DNA from: Elysia chlorotica
Taxonomy: Eukaryota > Mollusca > Gastropoda > Plakobranchidae
DNA: 64,000 nt
NCBI GenBank assembly: GCA_003991915.1
Contig: RQTK01001086.1
Coordinates: 1 to 64,000, forward strand
Direction of reading: 5' to 3'
Both the position numbers and the translations under genes were made by a program. Shown here piece by piece: positions 30,582 to 41,990 of this stretch. The notes beneath the pieces were generated by a model that ran no database searches, was not told the DNA's origin, and saw nothing but the letters and a program-made list of their open reading frames with translations. Numbering within the stretch: position 1 is the stretch's first letter; every line of letters begins with the position of its first letter.

Positions 30582-32279
30582 ACTCTGAGACAGCAGCAAA
30601 ATATGTGGAGATCCTTCAGCAGCGATTACAGAGCAAGGGGGATCATTCCCAGGATGATTCCTTGACCTCCATAATGTGCATGCTTGAAAGCCCTCTGTTT
30701 AGGAAGCTGTTGACTCTACAGGTAGCATGGCCTGAAGGTTTAATTCAAAAAAAAGTTCCTCTCGCTTTCACTATCTCTCTGTCTCTTTCTTGCTTTCACT
30801 ATCTCTTTTTCTTTTTTTTCATTATCCCGCTCTGCCTCTCTTTCTTCATCTTCTAATTCTCACATTCTTCTTCTCAAACAGTACCTCTTAATGTTGAAAT
30901 ATATTGTGTATTTCTTTTAAAAAGAGTTTTGATATCTATATAATTTTTTTCTTTATAGTTTTATATTGAAAAAAAAAATAACAACAACAACATAGCTACA
31001 AATTATCAAATTTGAATAATGTAAGGATTTATGTATTTTTTTTTTTGTTTATATATTTTTTTAATGACACCACCTTCAACCAAAATTGTGTGAAAGAGAA
31101 ATGAAAAATATTGTTTATGGATAATAATACAAATTTTTTTTTAAAAACTTCCCAGGAGTCCCTTGAAGAAGTAAAGCATATCTCCAGATCACAGCCTCTC
31201 ACAGATGAATCCTTCGCATTCACTCCATCAGGAGAGCTAATCCTAAATGATTCGGCAGATGCCTTCACCCCTGAGAATGTTGCAGACAGCTCAACTCTAA
31301 AGCTGCGAGGGCAGCCGTTTGAAGCAGGTGATTTGTTTATTAACTCTTAGGTGGTCGGATTAATTTTTCACTGATTGTCTCCCATGGTCAGATTAATTTC
31401 AGGAAATTAATAGAAAAATATAGGGCCTTCGAAAAAAATTATTTAAAAAAAAGTTTATGTGTTACAGACATGTACTACCTATCAGAATAACTTGAATTGG
31501 ACAGGCAAATACACTATGATAAAAAAAAAAAAGCACAAAATTGGGTTTGACTTACCAGTTATTGAGATTTTGATGCACATAACCAGCCCTCATCCTCATC
31601 TTCCTGAATAACTCTATTACTAGGGGCCTGGATGATATCTTTGGTGCTGATCACCTCAACATTACCAATAGAAACCTCTTCTAGATCTAAATTCGATTCT
31701 TCTTCTACATTACTGTCATCATTATCGAAGAATTCCATCATTTCACGGGCCTTAGCAGCATCAAACCGAGCCATGATGAAGACTTGTACCTCAATCTAGA
31801 TCTAGATCTACAGATCCCAGCTAGAAGCATCAAACGAGCCATGATGAAGACTTGTACCTCATCATTTTTTTGGGGGGGGGGCTCCCCGTCTAGAAGTTGT
31901 TAAAGATCTTTGAGCTGCATGTTCAATGTAATCTTCAAATGCATCATCAACGGATATAAAAGTTTATCATTATGTTTCTTTTTTTGTTACCGACAAACCA
32001 TAAAACTTAACCAGTATCTTCTCCAAGATAATGTTGTGTTATAACGTGGTGATGCCATATTTTTTTTCCAGTAAAAATATCTCTATGTTTCATTTTAGTT
32101 TTCCAACCAAGATATATTTTTATCCTATGTTTTGCTCTAGGAGCCCCAGCAGCCAGCCTTGGCTATGCTCCTGAGGTGGAGGAGAGCGGTTTCTCCGTAG
32201 TGGGGCTGGGCCAAGACGAGACCAGCGGCCATTTTGGGATTTTTGTGAAGGATATCCAGCCGGGTGGAATCGCTGATCT
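30582..32279 (+). CDS. PATJ/MPDZ-like scaffold, L27 and start of PDZ1 (partial)
   Basis: Three plus-strand exons: 30582-30721, 31156-31327 and 32141-32279, with phases 1/0, 0/1 and 1/2 that fit each other and GT-AG borders. Exon one encodes an L27 domain (YVEILQQRLQSKGDHSQDD, then ESPLFRKLLTLQ). By memory it aligns with the PATJ start (LQEKGDTSQNEK, LKSPLFNQILTLQ). Exon two is an acidic linker. Exon three starts PDZ1 with GFSVVGLGQ and GIFVKDIQPGGIADL, matching the beta-strands and the carboxylate-loop side of PATJ PDZ1 (GFSVVAL, DIFVKDVQPGSVADR). In the family L27 binds PALS1 in the Crumbs polarity complex at apical junctions. No initiator exon and no continuation exon (the DGRL...NDQIL half of PDZ1) was found in the window. 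The gene therefore either has an intron over 31 kb or is a broken partial copy. MPDZ cannot be excluded. Confidence 0.83.
31559..31774 (-). CDS. Acidic 71-residue reading frame, possible transposase N-terminus
   Basis: An ATG in good context opens MARFDAAKAREMMEFFDNDD and continues as a strongly acidic chain with ISTKDIIQAP and DEDEGWLC, ending at TAA. Codon use looks like coding sequence. Acidic DDSNVEEE starts are seen in piggyBac-type transposases, but I cannot confirm a family. A donor-like sequence (TG|GTAAGT) follows the stop at once. The segment around its start codon is repeated about 71 bp to the right (31828-31861). It lies in a PATJ-like intron, antisense to that gene. Confidence 0.35.
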   Translation of the reverse strand: MARFDAAKAREMMEFFDNDDSNVEEESNLDLEEVSIGNVEVISTKDIIQAPSNRVIQEDEDEGWLCASKSQ

Positions 32280-33239
32280 GTGAGTTTTTGTGTAGTCAGT
32301 GGTCGGCAGACTCATTGTATCTCAATATAGACTATATAGTACATTGGACGTTTAGCAACCGACTCAAGTTCTGTTGTTTTATTTTTTGTTCAGGCAAAAT
32401 ATTATTTGATCTTTAAGTCATTTATAGAATGTTGACGCTTAACTTGTTCTGAACATTTATCATTTAATATTTTTGCATACCTTAGTATGGACTAAAGTCA
32501 TGTTTTTTAAACTGTATAATCAAATGCATAATTATATTTCCGTGGCCATTACAAAATAATAACCGTCTTCGTCAGTTTATGTTGGCACTGGTGTAATGAT
32601 TTTGTTTCTACTCTTGTCATAACCTCATGGAACCACTGACAATGACACTTAAAGCACAATGGCAAATAGACCTGAGCCGATCCCATCTTAGAAGGTTGAC
32701 TCCCTTTGATGTAATTGAGAGCAGCCCTTCAGGACTTCGGAAACATCATTAATGTTGGGAAACCAAAGTAACAATACTTGTTGAGAAACTAAATACATTT
32801 TTTAAAGTGATAATGAAAGATAGATTTTTTGTGTGTGTGTGTGTGTGGGGATTCAGACTTAGCCTTAGTCTAGTTGTGCAACAAATGGGTGGTTTTTTAA
32901 CATATACAGATACATATTTAACAGTCAACATAGCAAACCATGTGTGCAGTGCATTGATTGCAATATATAAACTGCAAAATAGTGGTAGGCCAGAAACTGA
33001 TCTCAATCTATTTCGGACTGGTTATTTTGATTGCCTCGTGACATCAATATCAAATCGTTTCTTTCAGTACATTTAATTGTGTCTGTCTGTCTATATATAT
33101 TTCTACCTTTCTCTGTATGTCTGTCTCCATATATGTATGCCTCTGTTTGTTTTTCTGTATTTATATGGCTCTCTCACGCTCTATTTGCTATTTTCTAAGT
33201 TTTTCTCTGCTTTCCTTCATCTCTCTGTCTATTACATTG

Positions 33240-33324
33240 TTTCTTTTTAACACTTTTGTGATTATGTTTAAAATTGCTATTAAGCGCTTTGAGCTTTTTG
33301 AAGGGAAAACGCTCTATAAATAAA

Positions 33325-33380
<56 letters not shown>
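33240..33380 (+). mobile_element. LINE/SINE 3' end with long ATT tail
   Basis: GCTATTAAGCGCTTTGAGC, AAAACGCTCTATAAATAAAT and then (ATT)n; the same type of ending as at 15340-15482, here with about 18 ATT units. Confidence 0.5.
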
Positions 33381-33382
<2 letters not shown>

Positions 33383-33787
33383 CTCTCTTCCACAGTTGTC
33401 TTTTTTTCCTCCATACTTCTCCTTCTCTCCTGGATCTATTTGTGTCTAAATCTCCACAAATCTCTTTATTGTAAAAGCACAATGCCAATGTTGATAATCA
33501 TTTAGCTGTCACATTTTCGTCTAGAGGATTATTCATAAATCCTGGATGCCTCTCTCCCTTTTTCCGATGTGAATTTTCTTGTTTTGGTTGATAAAATGGT
33601 TAACAAGGATTTCACTTGATTTATTTAGGGGAGGAATCTCTTAACACAGTGCTGAGAAATAAAGTTGAATTTCTACCTCGATACAACATAGGAAGCTTAG
33701 GTAGCTGTCATAAGTAGTCAGGATAACACTAGGGTTATGTTTGGCTTTTAGGCCAAAATACCAAGCCAAGGCATTTGTAATATTATT

Positions 33788-33862
<75 letters not shown>

Positions 33863-33872
33863 GACATCATCA

Positions 33873-33903
<31 letters not shown>

Positions 33904-33990
33904 CTCTCTTTCGTCTTTTTTTCCCTCCATACTTCTCCTTCTCTCTTGGATCTATTTGTGTCTTAAGTCCACAAATCTCTTTATCGTAAA
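33318..33990. repeat. Duplicated ATT tract plus 95-bp flank
   Basis: An (ATT)n tract followed by CTCTC, CCTCCATACTTCTCCTTCTC, GGATCTATTTGTGTCT and CCACAAATCTCTTTAT occurs at 33318-33475 and again at 33783-33990, with few differences. The two are about 485 bp apart in the same orientation. Confidence 0.7.
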
Positions 33991-34436
33991 TAAGTTGTCT
34001 CTATCATTAACATAGGATGTATAAAGATCCTAGGTTGACCCTAGATTATCATTACCTATTCACCGGTAGCTGAATATAATGCAAATGTTGCTGGTGGAAT
34101 TATGATGACACCACCACAATAGGTTGCGTTCAGCTTTCGGTGACGCTCTAATATTTTTCACGCCTTATATTTTGAAGCAAGCGGGTGGAAAATTGAAACC
34201 GCGTCCCAGTGATGTATTTTATCAGTGCAATAAATTGTCCTATAGAACTAGAAAAGCCCTAACGACACGAACTGACAGTGCCACTGGCATAGAGGTAGAT
34301 GGATTAAGCCTAACGCCGCTGTCTGGCATAGTTGCTGATGGCGAGACGGGAAAAGTTTCTTCCTTGTATGAACATTCGTGTGCTCACACTCTTTATACAA
34401 GCACACGCGTTCTGACGGTTGTTTTAGGTTTGGTTT

Positions 34437-34725
34437 GTTTGTTTCGTAAGTTTAATCGTCAGCAGCTAGGCTATATCGCGGACAGATCGTAAAACTAATG
34501 TCTGACAATATCACGTGCTATCACACAGGAACCGAGGTAAATCTGTTTCGTAAGGTCTGCTGTCAGCAACAAAGATTTATCGTCGACGAGTCTCAAGACT
34601 AACGTCTTATAATGTCTCATGCTGTCACACAGAGACCGTGGTTGTTTGTTTCAAAATGTTTACTATCAGCTATTAACCAGTATTGCGGACGAGTCTCAAG
34701 AATAACGTCTAAAATGTCACGTAAA
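34437..34725. repeat. Degenerate tandem repeat, three units of about 103 bp
   Basis: Units begin near 34438, 34543 and 34645. Shared words are TTGTTTCGTAAG, CTGTCAGC, GCGGACGAGTCTCAAGA, TAACGTCT and GCTGTCACACAG. The minus strand of CAAGACTAACGTCTTA resembles the core of the dispersed SINE-like family, so this may be a SINE core that became tandem. Confidence 0.6.
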
Positions 34726-34809
34726 GCGGGGATTCAAAGACTTTGCAGAGCACAGGAGGATTTCTTTTTCGTGAACTCAAAACTCAAAACTCTGTGTTTA
34801 TGGTCACAG

Positions 34810-34862
34810 CTGATATTCCCGTTACCGTGCTGACGTGCCGTAAAAAAAACTCAACAACAACC
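34810..34862 (+). mobile_element. SINE 3' tail-like segment
   Basis: CGTTACCGTGCTGACGTGCC then GTAAAAAAAACTCAACAACA occurs again at 46009-46055 with an ACTCACTCACTC tail. A shared unique word followed by a variable simple tail is what retroposon 3' ends look like. Confidence 0.4.
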
Positions 34863-35277
34863 AAACCGTGAGTTCGGTTTCTGAGAATTTCCATCGCGCC
34901 ATCCAGAATTCGGGTGAAATGTCCCCAACAAGCTGTTTTCCATATGCTCTAGGCAGCTTTTCTTTGCGACGAGGGTTTTATGATGTTGCTTTCTGGGGCA
35001 AGTCGCTGACCTTTGGCTTGATTTAGTTTGCCTCTGGTGGTCGTGGTTATGCGGAGATAATTTTAATATGATTCTCAGCTTTTCGCGTCCCGAATAACAG
35101 AGGATGCTCATTATGAAGGGACAGAGAAAGGAAAGAGAGAGAGAGAGAAAGAGATACTGAGAGATCACGGAGCGAGGGAAATAGAAAAAAGGAAAGTTAA
35201 AGGGAGGTGGGACGGAGAGAAAGCTTGAGAGATATACAGGGAGAGACCGAAAAAAAGGAGAGGTAAAGGGAGGTGGG

Positions 35278-35280
<3 letters not shown>

Positions 35281-35345
<65 letters not shown>
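35281..35345. repeat. (GA)n microsatellite
   Basis: Pure GA run at the end of a 240-bp purine-rich stretch starting near 35110. Confidence 0.97.
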
Positions 35346-35350
<5 letters not shown>

Positions 35351-36280
35351 AAAAATAAAACCAACTAATCTTCTTTCTTTAATTCAATTTCTCGAAGATA
35401 GCAAGGCGTGTGTGTCGCCTTTAACCCCTCTTCCAAATATTTATTCTTGCTGTTTTAATGCATTTATTCAGGCTTTTTTTGTGATGCTGTTGCTTCTGTC
35501 GGTTTGCCCTGTTCGGGCTCTTGGGAATCAATAACGGTTTATAAATACCACGCGGAGAGTCGACACCGCCTCTTTACACTAGCATTTCTAGAAATCACTT
35601 CACTAGCTTTTTCTTTTCTTTTGGGCTGGTTGGTTTACTTGCTTCCACGTCCCAGTTAATGTCCATTCACTTGTAAATCATTTATACTCAACCAACACAA
35701 GTGAAAAGCGATAGTAAAATCAGTATCGCCTCTTTATAGAATTTTGTTGGGGCTTGATAGCATTTGTATTTTATGTTAATTACTGTTAGTTGTTATTCGA
35801 ATTGACAAGGAGCATCCTCTGTACAGTTATTGAAATCGACCTAGGAACCCCCCCCCCCCCCCCACGCCCATTTTGACTGTCTTCCTGCCTGTCTCTGTCT
35901 TTCTACAGCTTTAACTTCTCCATGTCTTCCTGTCCCTATTTTGTCGTTTACCTTCTACAATCAGCTGTAAACGCTACACACTGGGAAGTCGCTATTCGTT
36001 TACTTCACCATTTGCAATTAATATTAGAAATACGGTACGTGTATTACATTTCTTTTAATATTTTCTCTGTGTGAATTTAATCTTCTTTTACTTTCAATTT
36101 GTTTCACCGACATTCTAAACTCCCCCTTCCCCCTTAAAAAATTATTTCGGAGGGTGTCACTAAAGGAATTTTAAACCCACCCGTCTCACAACAGCAGCTT
36201 ACCGTTGATGAGAATGGACCATCAAAGCAAAACCTCACAAAGCTCTGATTGCTGCGTTGGAAATTCTTGTATAACTGTTT

Positions 36281-36330
<50 letters not shown>

Positions 36331-36763
36331 CCTCTTTTTCCCATTTCTATTTTTTACACATCGCTCTCGATTCCCGCCCTTTCTCCTATCCCGAGCGCCA
36401 TTTAAAAAAATAACACTTTTCCATCTCTTCTTTTTCCCCACCCTCTCAGTGTTTACCCAATAAAGCAAACTTGAAACGGGGAATAAAATTGTCTGAAGGA
36501 TCGTTTTTCAAATTTGTGGGATTGAAGCAACAAATGAAACTTGCGCATTCCCTTGATCTGCCCTTGCCTCAATCGCCGGTAGCGCCCCAAGCGCTGTCGA
36601 TTGCCAACTGCGGGGCTTGGCCGCTCGAGAAGGTGGCTGAGTATTGACAATCGGCTTCAATGAACACCACGGGATGCAGCAATCAAGGCGTTAGTTTTAC
36701 ATTTCTTTTATTTCCAATAGAGTTGTTTGTTGCCTTCCCCCCCCCCCCCTTTTTAACCAAGCC

Positions 36764-36899
36764 NNNNNNNNNNNNNNNNNNNNNNNNNNNNNNNNNNNNN
36801 NNNNNNNNNNNNNNNNNNNNNNNNNNNNNNNNNNNNNNNNNNNNNNNNNNNNNNNNNNNNNNNNNNNNNNNNNNNNNNNNNNNNNNNNNNNNNNNNNNN
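36764..36899. other. Assembly gap, 136 N
   Basis: The run of N is flanked by poly-C on both sides. The left flank AGTTGTTTG...CCCC...TTTTTAACCAAGCC and the right flank AGTTGTTTTT...CCCC...TTAAACCATGC align with each other, so the gap probably marks an unmerged overlap at a homopolymer and not missing unique sequence. Confidence 0.97.
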
Positions 36900-37553
36900 A
36901 GTTGTTTTTTTTTTCCCCCCCCCCCCCCCTCCCCCCCTTAAACCATGCTATGTCTCCCAGTGTCTTCAGTATGCGATTGGTGACATGCAGTTGTAATTAC
37001 CAAAGTAGCGTAAAGTTGCAGACGTGCAGTTATAAGTACGCATATGCAGTGTAATGCCACTTACAAAAAGTTAGCGAAAACAGCGCTTGAAGTTTTGAGT
37101 GAGCGAGAGAAGCGTAATGTTACAGACATGAAGTTTAAACATAAGCGGAAACGGCTAACAGGACTTTGTTTATTAACAGGTTATATATCGCATATTGATT
37201 CTTAGAACAGAAGAGCACTCCTCGTTATCTCATCCTTTGTCTTGCTGCTCCCACTCTCTCCATTTTCAGCCACTTTCTATCTCTCCCTGTGCTTCTGCTC
37301 TTTCTGTCTTTCTGTCTCTCAGCCTGTCTCATGATTGATACTCTCTGCAACGTTTGGGCATAATCCCTCGTCCTCAGCTTTCAGCGCAAATGGAAATCCA
37401 ACTAGTTAGTCGTCTCGGGCAGAGAGTTAACAGAGGACAAGGCAAGATAAATGAGCTAGGCTCAGTGGCCGGAATAACTGTGTTTTCTCTGCCATCAGAC
37501 GATGCACACGCATAGCTTTGGCCTTATGGGGGTAATAAAAGCGTTACAGAGGG

Positions 37554-37555
<2 letters not shown>

Positions 37556-37626
<71 letters not shown>

Positions 37627-37634
37627 GGAGAGAG
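37556..37634. repeat. (GA)n microsatellite
   Basis: GA units with two GGG interruptions near the end. Confidence 0.97.
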
Positions 37635-38277
37635 TTACTAAAAAAGAGATCATGTAATACATTCTAGGTAATATTGTGACACATATGTGGTAGAAATTGA
37701 TCTCTTTTGCCTTTCCCCTTGTTAGTCTGCCTGTCCGTTCTCCCTCTCCCTCTCTCTCTCGTCCCATCTCTCTCTTTCTCTCTCTACCTTTTTCTCTCTA
37801 TTTCTGTCTCCCTCTTTCTCCCCATATTCTATAATTATGTATCCCTCCTGCCCCTATATTTTCATCTATTATTTAACCTTTTTATCTTGCCTGTGTGTGT
37901 GGACTCCACTCGACCATCGAATTTTGCGCTTTCACACGTCCTTCCTAGGTCGCAATCGGTGACATAATTAAATCTGGATGCGTCAAACCATTTATCAATG
38001 TTGTTAGATTTAAAAAAGAATCATGCCATCTTTGATGCATGCAGGCAGAGAATTACAAACATGTGTCTCTGAACGCCAACAGCCACATCTATAAGATGTC
38101 TCTTTCTAGACTTTTTACACCTCTGCTTTACTATGTGAAAATCATAGTTAATTACGGCTGAAAACTTTATTCAATAAATTGTCACAAAATTGATAAATAC
38201 AGGAAACAATGTATGCTTTTAAAATTTTTTTTTTTTTTAAAATAGTTGCGCATAGAAGTACCACCACCAATAGAACA

Positions 38278-38362
38278 AACATAAAATACAATCATCCAAA
38301 TAAAAAAAATCAACACAAAATGCAATCATCCAAATAAAAAAAAATCAACACAAAATAACCTA
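38278..38362. repeat. 41-bp tandem duplication
   Basis: CAATCATCCAAATAAAAAAA followed by ATCAACACAAAAT occurs twice in tandem, with one base difference and an extra A. Confidence 0.75.
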
Positions 38363-38576
38363 AAGTGTTCGATTTCCAAGTTATTGTTTGTGCAAAACAC
38401 CAACAACAAAAGCTAGTGAAACGTCTACTTTTATTTTCTTCAAAAAGAAGAGAATGGTCTCCGTTGCTCCCGCTCTCTGTGCATTGCCAATGACCAGACC
38501 TGTAACACAAATACCTGTAATTCGTGGCCTTCACCTGAATCATCAAGGTCAACTGACGCCAGCTGTCACCACTCAC

Positions 38577-38614
38577 CTGGACCGACGGGCAGTGACTGTG
38601 ACGTGCATGTTCAT
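38577..38614 (-). other. Candidate first exon, minus strand
   Basis: MNMHVTVTARRS opens at 38614 and reaches a perfect donor AG|GTGAGT. A possible next exon after TTACAG (near 38502) stays in frame as SGHWQCTESGSNGDHSLLF but soon becomes low-complexity. Weak. Confidence 0.2.
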
Positions 38615-38622
38615 TGACTTCC

Positions 38623-38631
38623 CTCTCTCTC

Positions 38632-38686
<55 letters not shown>

Positions 38687-38712
38687 ATATAGCTGAATGT
38701 GTTTCTCACTCT

Positions 38713-38757
<45 letters not shown>

Positions 38758-38816
38758 GTCTCTGTCTGTCTGTCTCTCTCTCTGCCTCTCTCTCTCTCTC
38801 TCTCTCTCTCCCTCTC
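38623..38816. repeat. CT and CTGT microsatellite block
   Basis: Alternating runs of CT and CTGT units. Confidence 0.95.
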
Positions 38817-38833
38817 CTGATCTTTGCTCTCAG

Positions 38834-38900
38834 AAGGCTTCCGCTCCCAGGGGCAGAGCATGCGACCTAGCGCGTGGAGTGTGTATACCATGCAAACTTG
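38834..38900 (+). other. Candidate exon, plus strand
   Basis: Between CTCTCAG and a GTGAGC donor lies KASAPRGRACDLARGVCIPC KL, 67 nt. A second frame is also open, so frame choice is unsure. It stands beside GA/CT-rich DNA that looks like a promoter or 5' UTR. Confidence 0.22.
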
Positions 38901-38999
38901 GTGAGCAATCATTTTCAGAGTACCTAGTGGCAGAGTTGCGCGTGGCTTGTTTTATCTATTCTTCCCTCCCACTATTATTTTTAACCTCTCTCTTCGAGT

Positions 39000-39202
39000 G
39001 ATGTTCAATTGAACACATAATCTGCACGATCGGCCTGGGTGTCGCTGTGTGCGCAGGGTTTGGAATGAATTCGCGTGAGACCCGACTCGAGAGTGAGCGG
39101 CACAAGGCACGAGAGGGAAGGAGAGAGAGAGAGAGAGGGAGAAACGCGCGTGCACTGATACCTGTTAGACGACATTGACTCAAGCCCCAAGCACACTCGG
39201 AG

Positions 39203-39239
<37 letters not shown>

Positions 39240-40262
39240 TAGGGAACTCGAGTTGTGTCTATGTGTGAGTGCTGGATCCTACCCGTATTGTAGTTTGTAG
39301 CGGGCGCCGGCACTAGCTCGGCTGAATGTCGATGAAGTGAAATTAGATTTCTTAGATGTAGTGTTAAATCGTGCTGTGGTACTATTGAGCATTTCTTGTG
39401 GAGAAAGAGCAAGTTCTCGTTCGATTTCATGCAGCAAAGGAGTACAGTTTAGTGTAGATTTATAGATTGTTTCAACTGTGTTCGAGTGTTTATGTAATAG
39501 GAGCTAGACCTACAAGTCAAGAGTATAGACCTAAGACTGCAGCCCGGGTTGATCTTAATAATTATAAAGTTGCAAGGGTAAATTCTTGAAATTGTAGTCT
39601 TGCGGTTTCTAAAAAACATCAATATAATATTTTTATTTTGAAGTAGTAGTATTTCTAGAATTTCCCGAAGTAGATATCTATGAAACCTTTTTTTTTTGTT
39701 TGTTTTGGGAATAATAATATTTCAGGAAAATCTGTTGGGTGCGTTAAGTTTTTTTTTTATGAAAGCGTAGCTCCTTATTCACGAGGACGTGATCTTGTGA
39801 CAAATCTGTAGAGTAAAGATGTGATGCGGGTAAGCTACTAGATTTTAGATTTCAATAGAGTAGTTTAGTTCTAACCTTCACGGTTGTCTCTGACAGCTGT
39901 TTCTCGTTAGGTTGCGGCCTCGGGCAGGCATCCCTCCGTAAAGCAATTAGTAAATTGATATAGGCCTACCGGTAGGTGATAATACCTTGTATCTCCTATT
40001 TCTGCAGCCACCTATGGATTTATGACACTTGGTTTCCCTTCAAAACCCGTGAACTAATATTGATAATGGTTTTCGTCCCGCTGGGCACACGCACCGGCGA
40101 TTTCCGAAGGCGAGTAGTTTTCTAGAGGTGTGAACCTCTCCACGACCGAAAGGAAACAGAAGGATATCTATATTTAGCTCCGGTTTGGGGCCCACCTGGA
40201 GGTTATAATACTTCTATCTGGACGTTTGGATTACTATGTCTGTGTGAGGCTCGCGCACCCGG
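39000..40262 (+). promoter_or_regulatory. CpG-richer GA-rich block ending in a splice donor; possible 5' UTR exon
   Basis: This stretch has CpG-containing words (GCGGGCGCCGGC, AACGCGCGTGC), GA tracts at 39121 and 39205, no long reading frame, and a donor-like CCCG|GTAAGTTT at its end. Such blocks often hold the transcription start and non-coding first exon of an animal gene. Downstream coding sequence was not found. The donor also lies at the left edge of the 2.1 kb duplication. Confidence 0.25.
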
Positions 40263-40569
40263 TAAGTTTAGAAGGCCGCTTTGGTTATCAACACGTCCCA
40301 GTCCACTATCGATCTGTGATCTTTCTTTCCTTTTGTTTACACAGATTGCACATATCCAGACAGACTCTCCACATTCTCAGTTTTGTATGTTGTGCTATGC
40401 ACCTGACTTCTTATAAAGTATGTATAACCCCGTATCTTGTTGTGAACGCTTATTCGATCCTTTTTTTAGTAAAACACGGTAGCAGTTATTATTTTGAAAA
40501 ACAAACAAACCAGGATTTCAAAACCGAAAACAAAACTGATAATAAAGAAATAAAAGAAAATGGCAACCT

Positions 40570-40721
<152 letters not shown>

Positions 40722-41101
40722 AATAGAAAAGACCAGAAGTAGCAATCAATTAAATGTGAATTTCGCAGTAGAGCGAGGTAAAATATGCTAGGTACCAAAA
40801 AGTACAAAAATAGGTATGGTGCAGCTCTAAGAATACAAAACGATACAAAACACGTACGCTTTCGGCTATAACCTTTCATCAGACAGATAAATGAATAAAT
40901 CGAAAAAAAAAAGGAATTACTCAGTTAGAAAGCAATGAACAAAAACAAAGACGCAAAGACAGATTGGAAAGGTATGCGACTATGGAGTAAAAAATGTATA
41001 ATCAATTAAATGTGAACGTCGCAGTAGAGCTAGGTAAACAATATGGTAGGTAACAAAAAAAAAAAAAATGAAAATAATACAAAAGTAGGTATGAATAGTA
41101 G

Positions 41102-41353
41102 TTATGATGATGAATATAAAATCTGCGGGATACTGGTCTTAGCAATGGCCAGATAAAAGACAGCATCTGCTAGAGAGGAAATGTAGTGAGTGAGTTGAAC
41201 GAAATCCAAGGTTCGTGCTACCTGATAATACTGCTGGCACTTAGCACCCAATTCTAACCATCTTTTGTGTAATGGTTCTAAAAAGTGTAGTAGCACATGG
41301 TTACTTTCAGATTCCGTATTGAAGATGTCTATCTTTTTATGAAGACTATACAA
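41102..41353 (-). CDS. Unidentified reading frame in duplication copy one
   Basis: The minus strand encodes VLLHFLEPLHKRWLELGAKC, then QQYYQVARTLDFVQLTHYIS and SLADAVFYLAIAK. I do not recognise the family. The same frame is present in the second duplication copy (43159-43380). Between the copies, TAT TAT CAG GTA GCA has become TAC TAC CAA GTA GCG, four silent third-position changes in five codons, which hints that the protein was under selection. Against that, seven amino-acid changes occur elsewhere and copy two soon goes out of frame, so the frame is probably a relic, perhaps of a mobile element. Splice borders were not found. Confidence 0.3.
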   Translation of the reverse strand: MYSLHKKIDIFNTESESNHVLLHFLEPLHKRWLELGAKCQQYYQVARTLDFVQLTHYISSLADAVFYLAIAKTSIPQILYSSS

Positions 41354-41418
41354 GAATTATTCCTTTTTTTCTATACTAAGTTAAAAAACGACAACGAAAC
41401 AACAATGAGTAAACAAAC

Positions 41419-41457
<39 letters not shown>

Positions 41458-41804
41458 ACTCTTAACACGCTGTTTTCGAGCCCTCGTTTCTACGCCCTTC
41501 TGGCTGCATGTATTATTGCTTAAACAAAATAAATATCATAGTCCATAGTTGAGGATAGAGTAGCATTCAGGATATCTTGTCTCTGGTCGTATACTTTGCT
41601 GTAGAAAGCTTGTCATGAATGTTAATTGCCAGCCCAGCGGGGCTCCAGATACCCCGATCGGTGGGGATATGGAGCGGCGAGAAGGAAGGCAGAAGTTCGG
41701 TCCTCCAATTCACACCCCCTCTCCTTTTATCTAAGGGAGGGTGGGTGGATGAAACACTTATTAGACTTAAATATTTAAATATTTATCTCATGGCTTCAGA
41801 TTTC

Positions 41805-41990
41805 AGGGTCGAAATAGCGCAGATCTGACGAGTAAGAGGTTCGAGGTTCGATCCTTAGCTGCAGCTGGTACAAGATACTCCATAATGGCCCCTTGGATAT
41901 TGTCGTCGTGTCCCTTTGGTATTCATTCGGAAATTTAAGGCACGCTAAACCGTATCAAAGATTATTTAATATACTGTCTAGTCTGTGAAA
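41805..41990 (+). mobile_element. tRNA-derived SINE, duplication copy one
   Basis: AATAGCGCAGATCTGACGAG serves as an A-box-side word and GAGGTTCGATCCTTAGC as the B box. It is followed by a unique body (CATTCGGAAATTTAAGGCAC). The duplicate is at 43868-44045. Confidence 0.55.

Larger units (their letters stand above)
32280..36763. other. Region right of PATJ-like exon three
   Basis: Would be intron if the PATJ-like gene continues. Holds ATT-tailed retroposon ends, the duplicated ATT block, the 103-bp triplet, GA and CT microsatellites and a C15 tract at 35849. No second half of PDZ1 was recognised. Confidence 0.5.
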
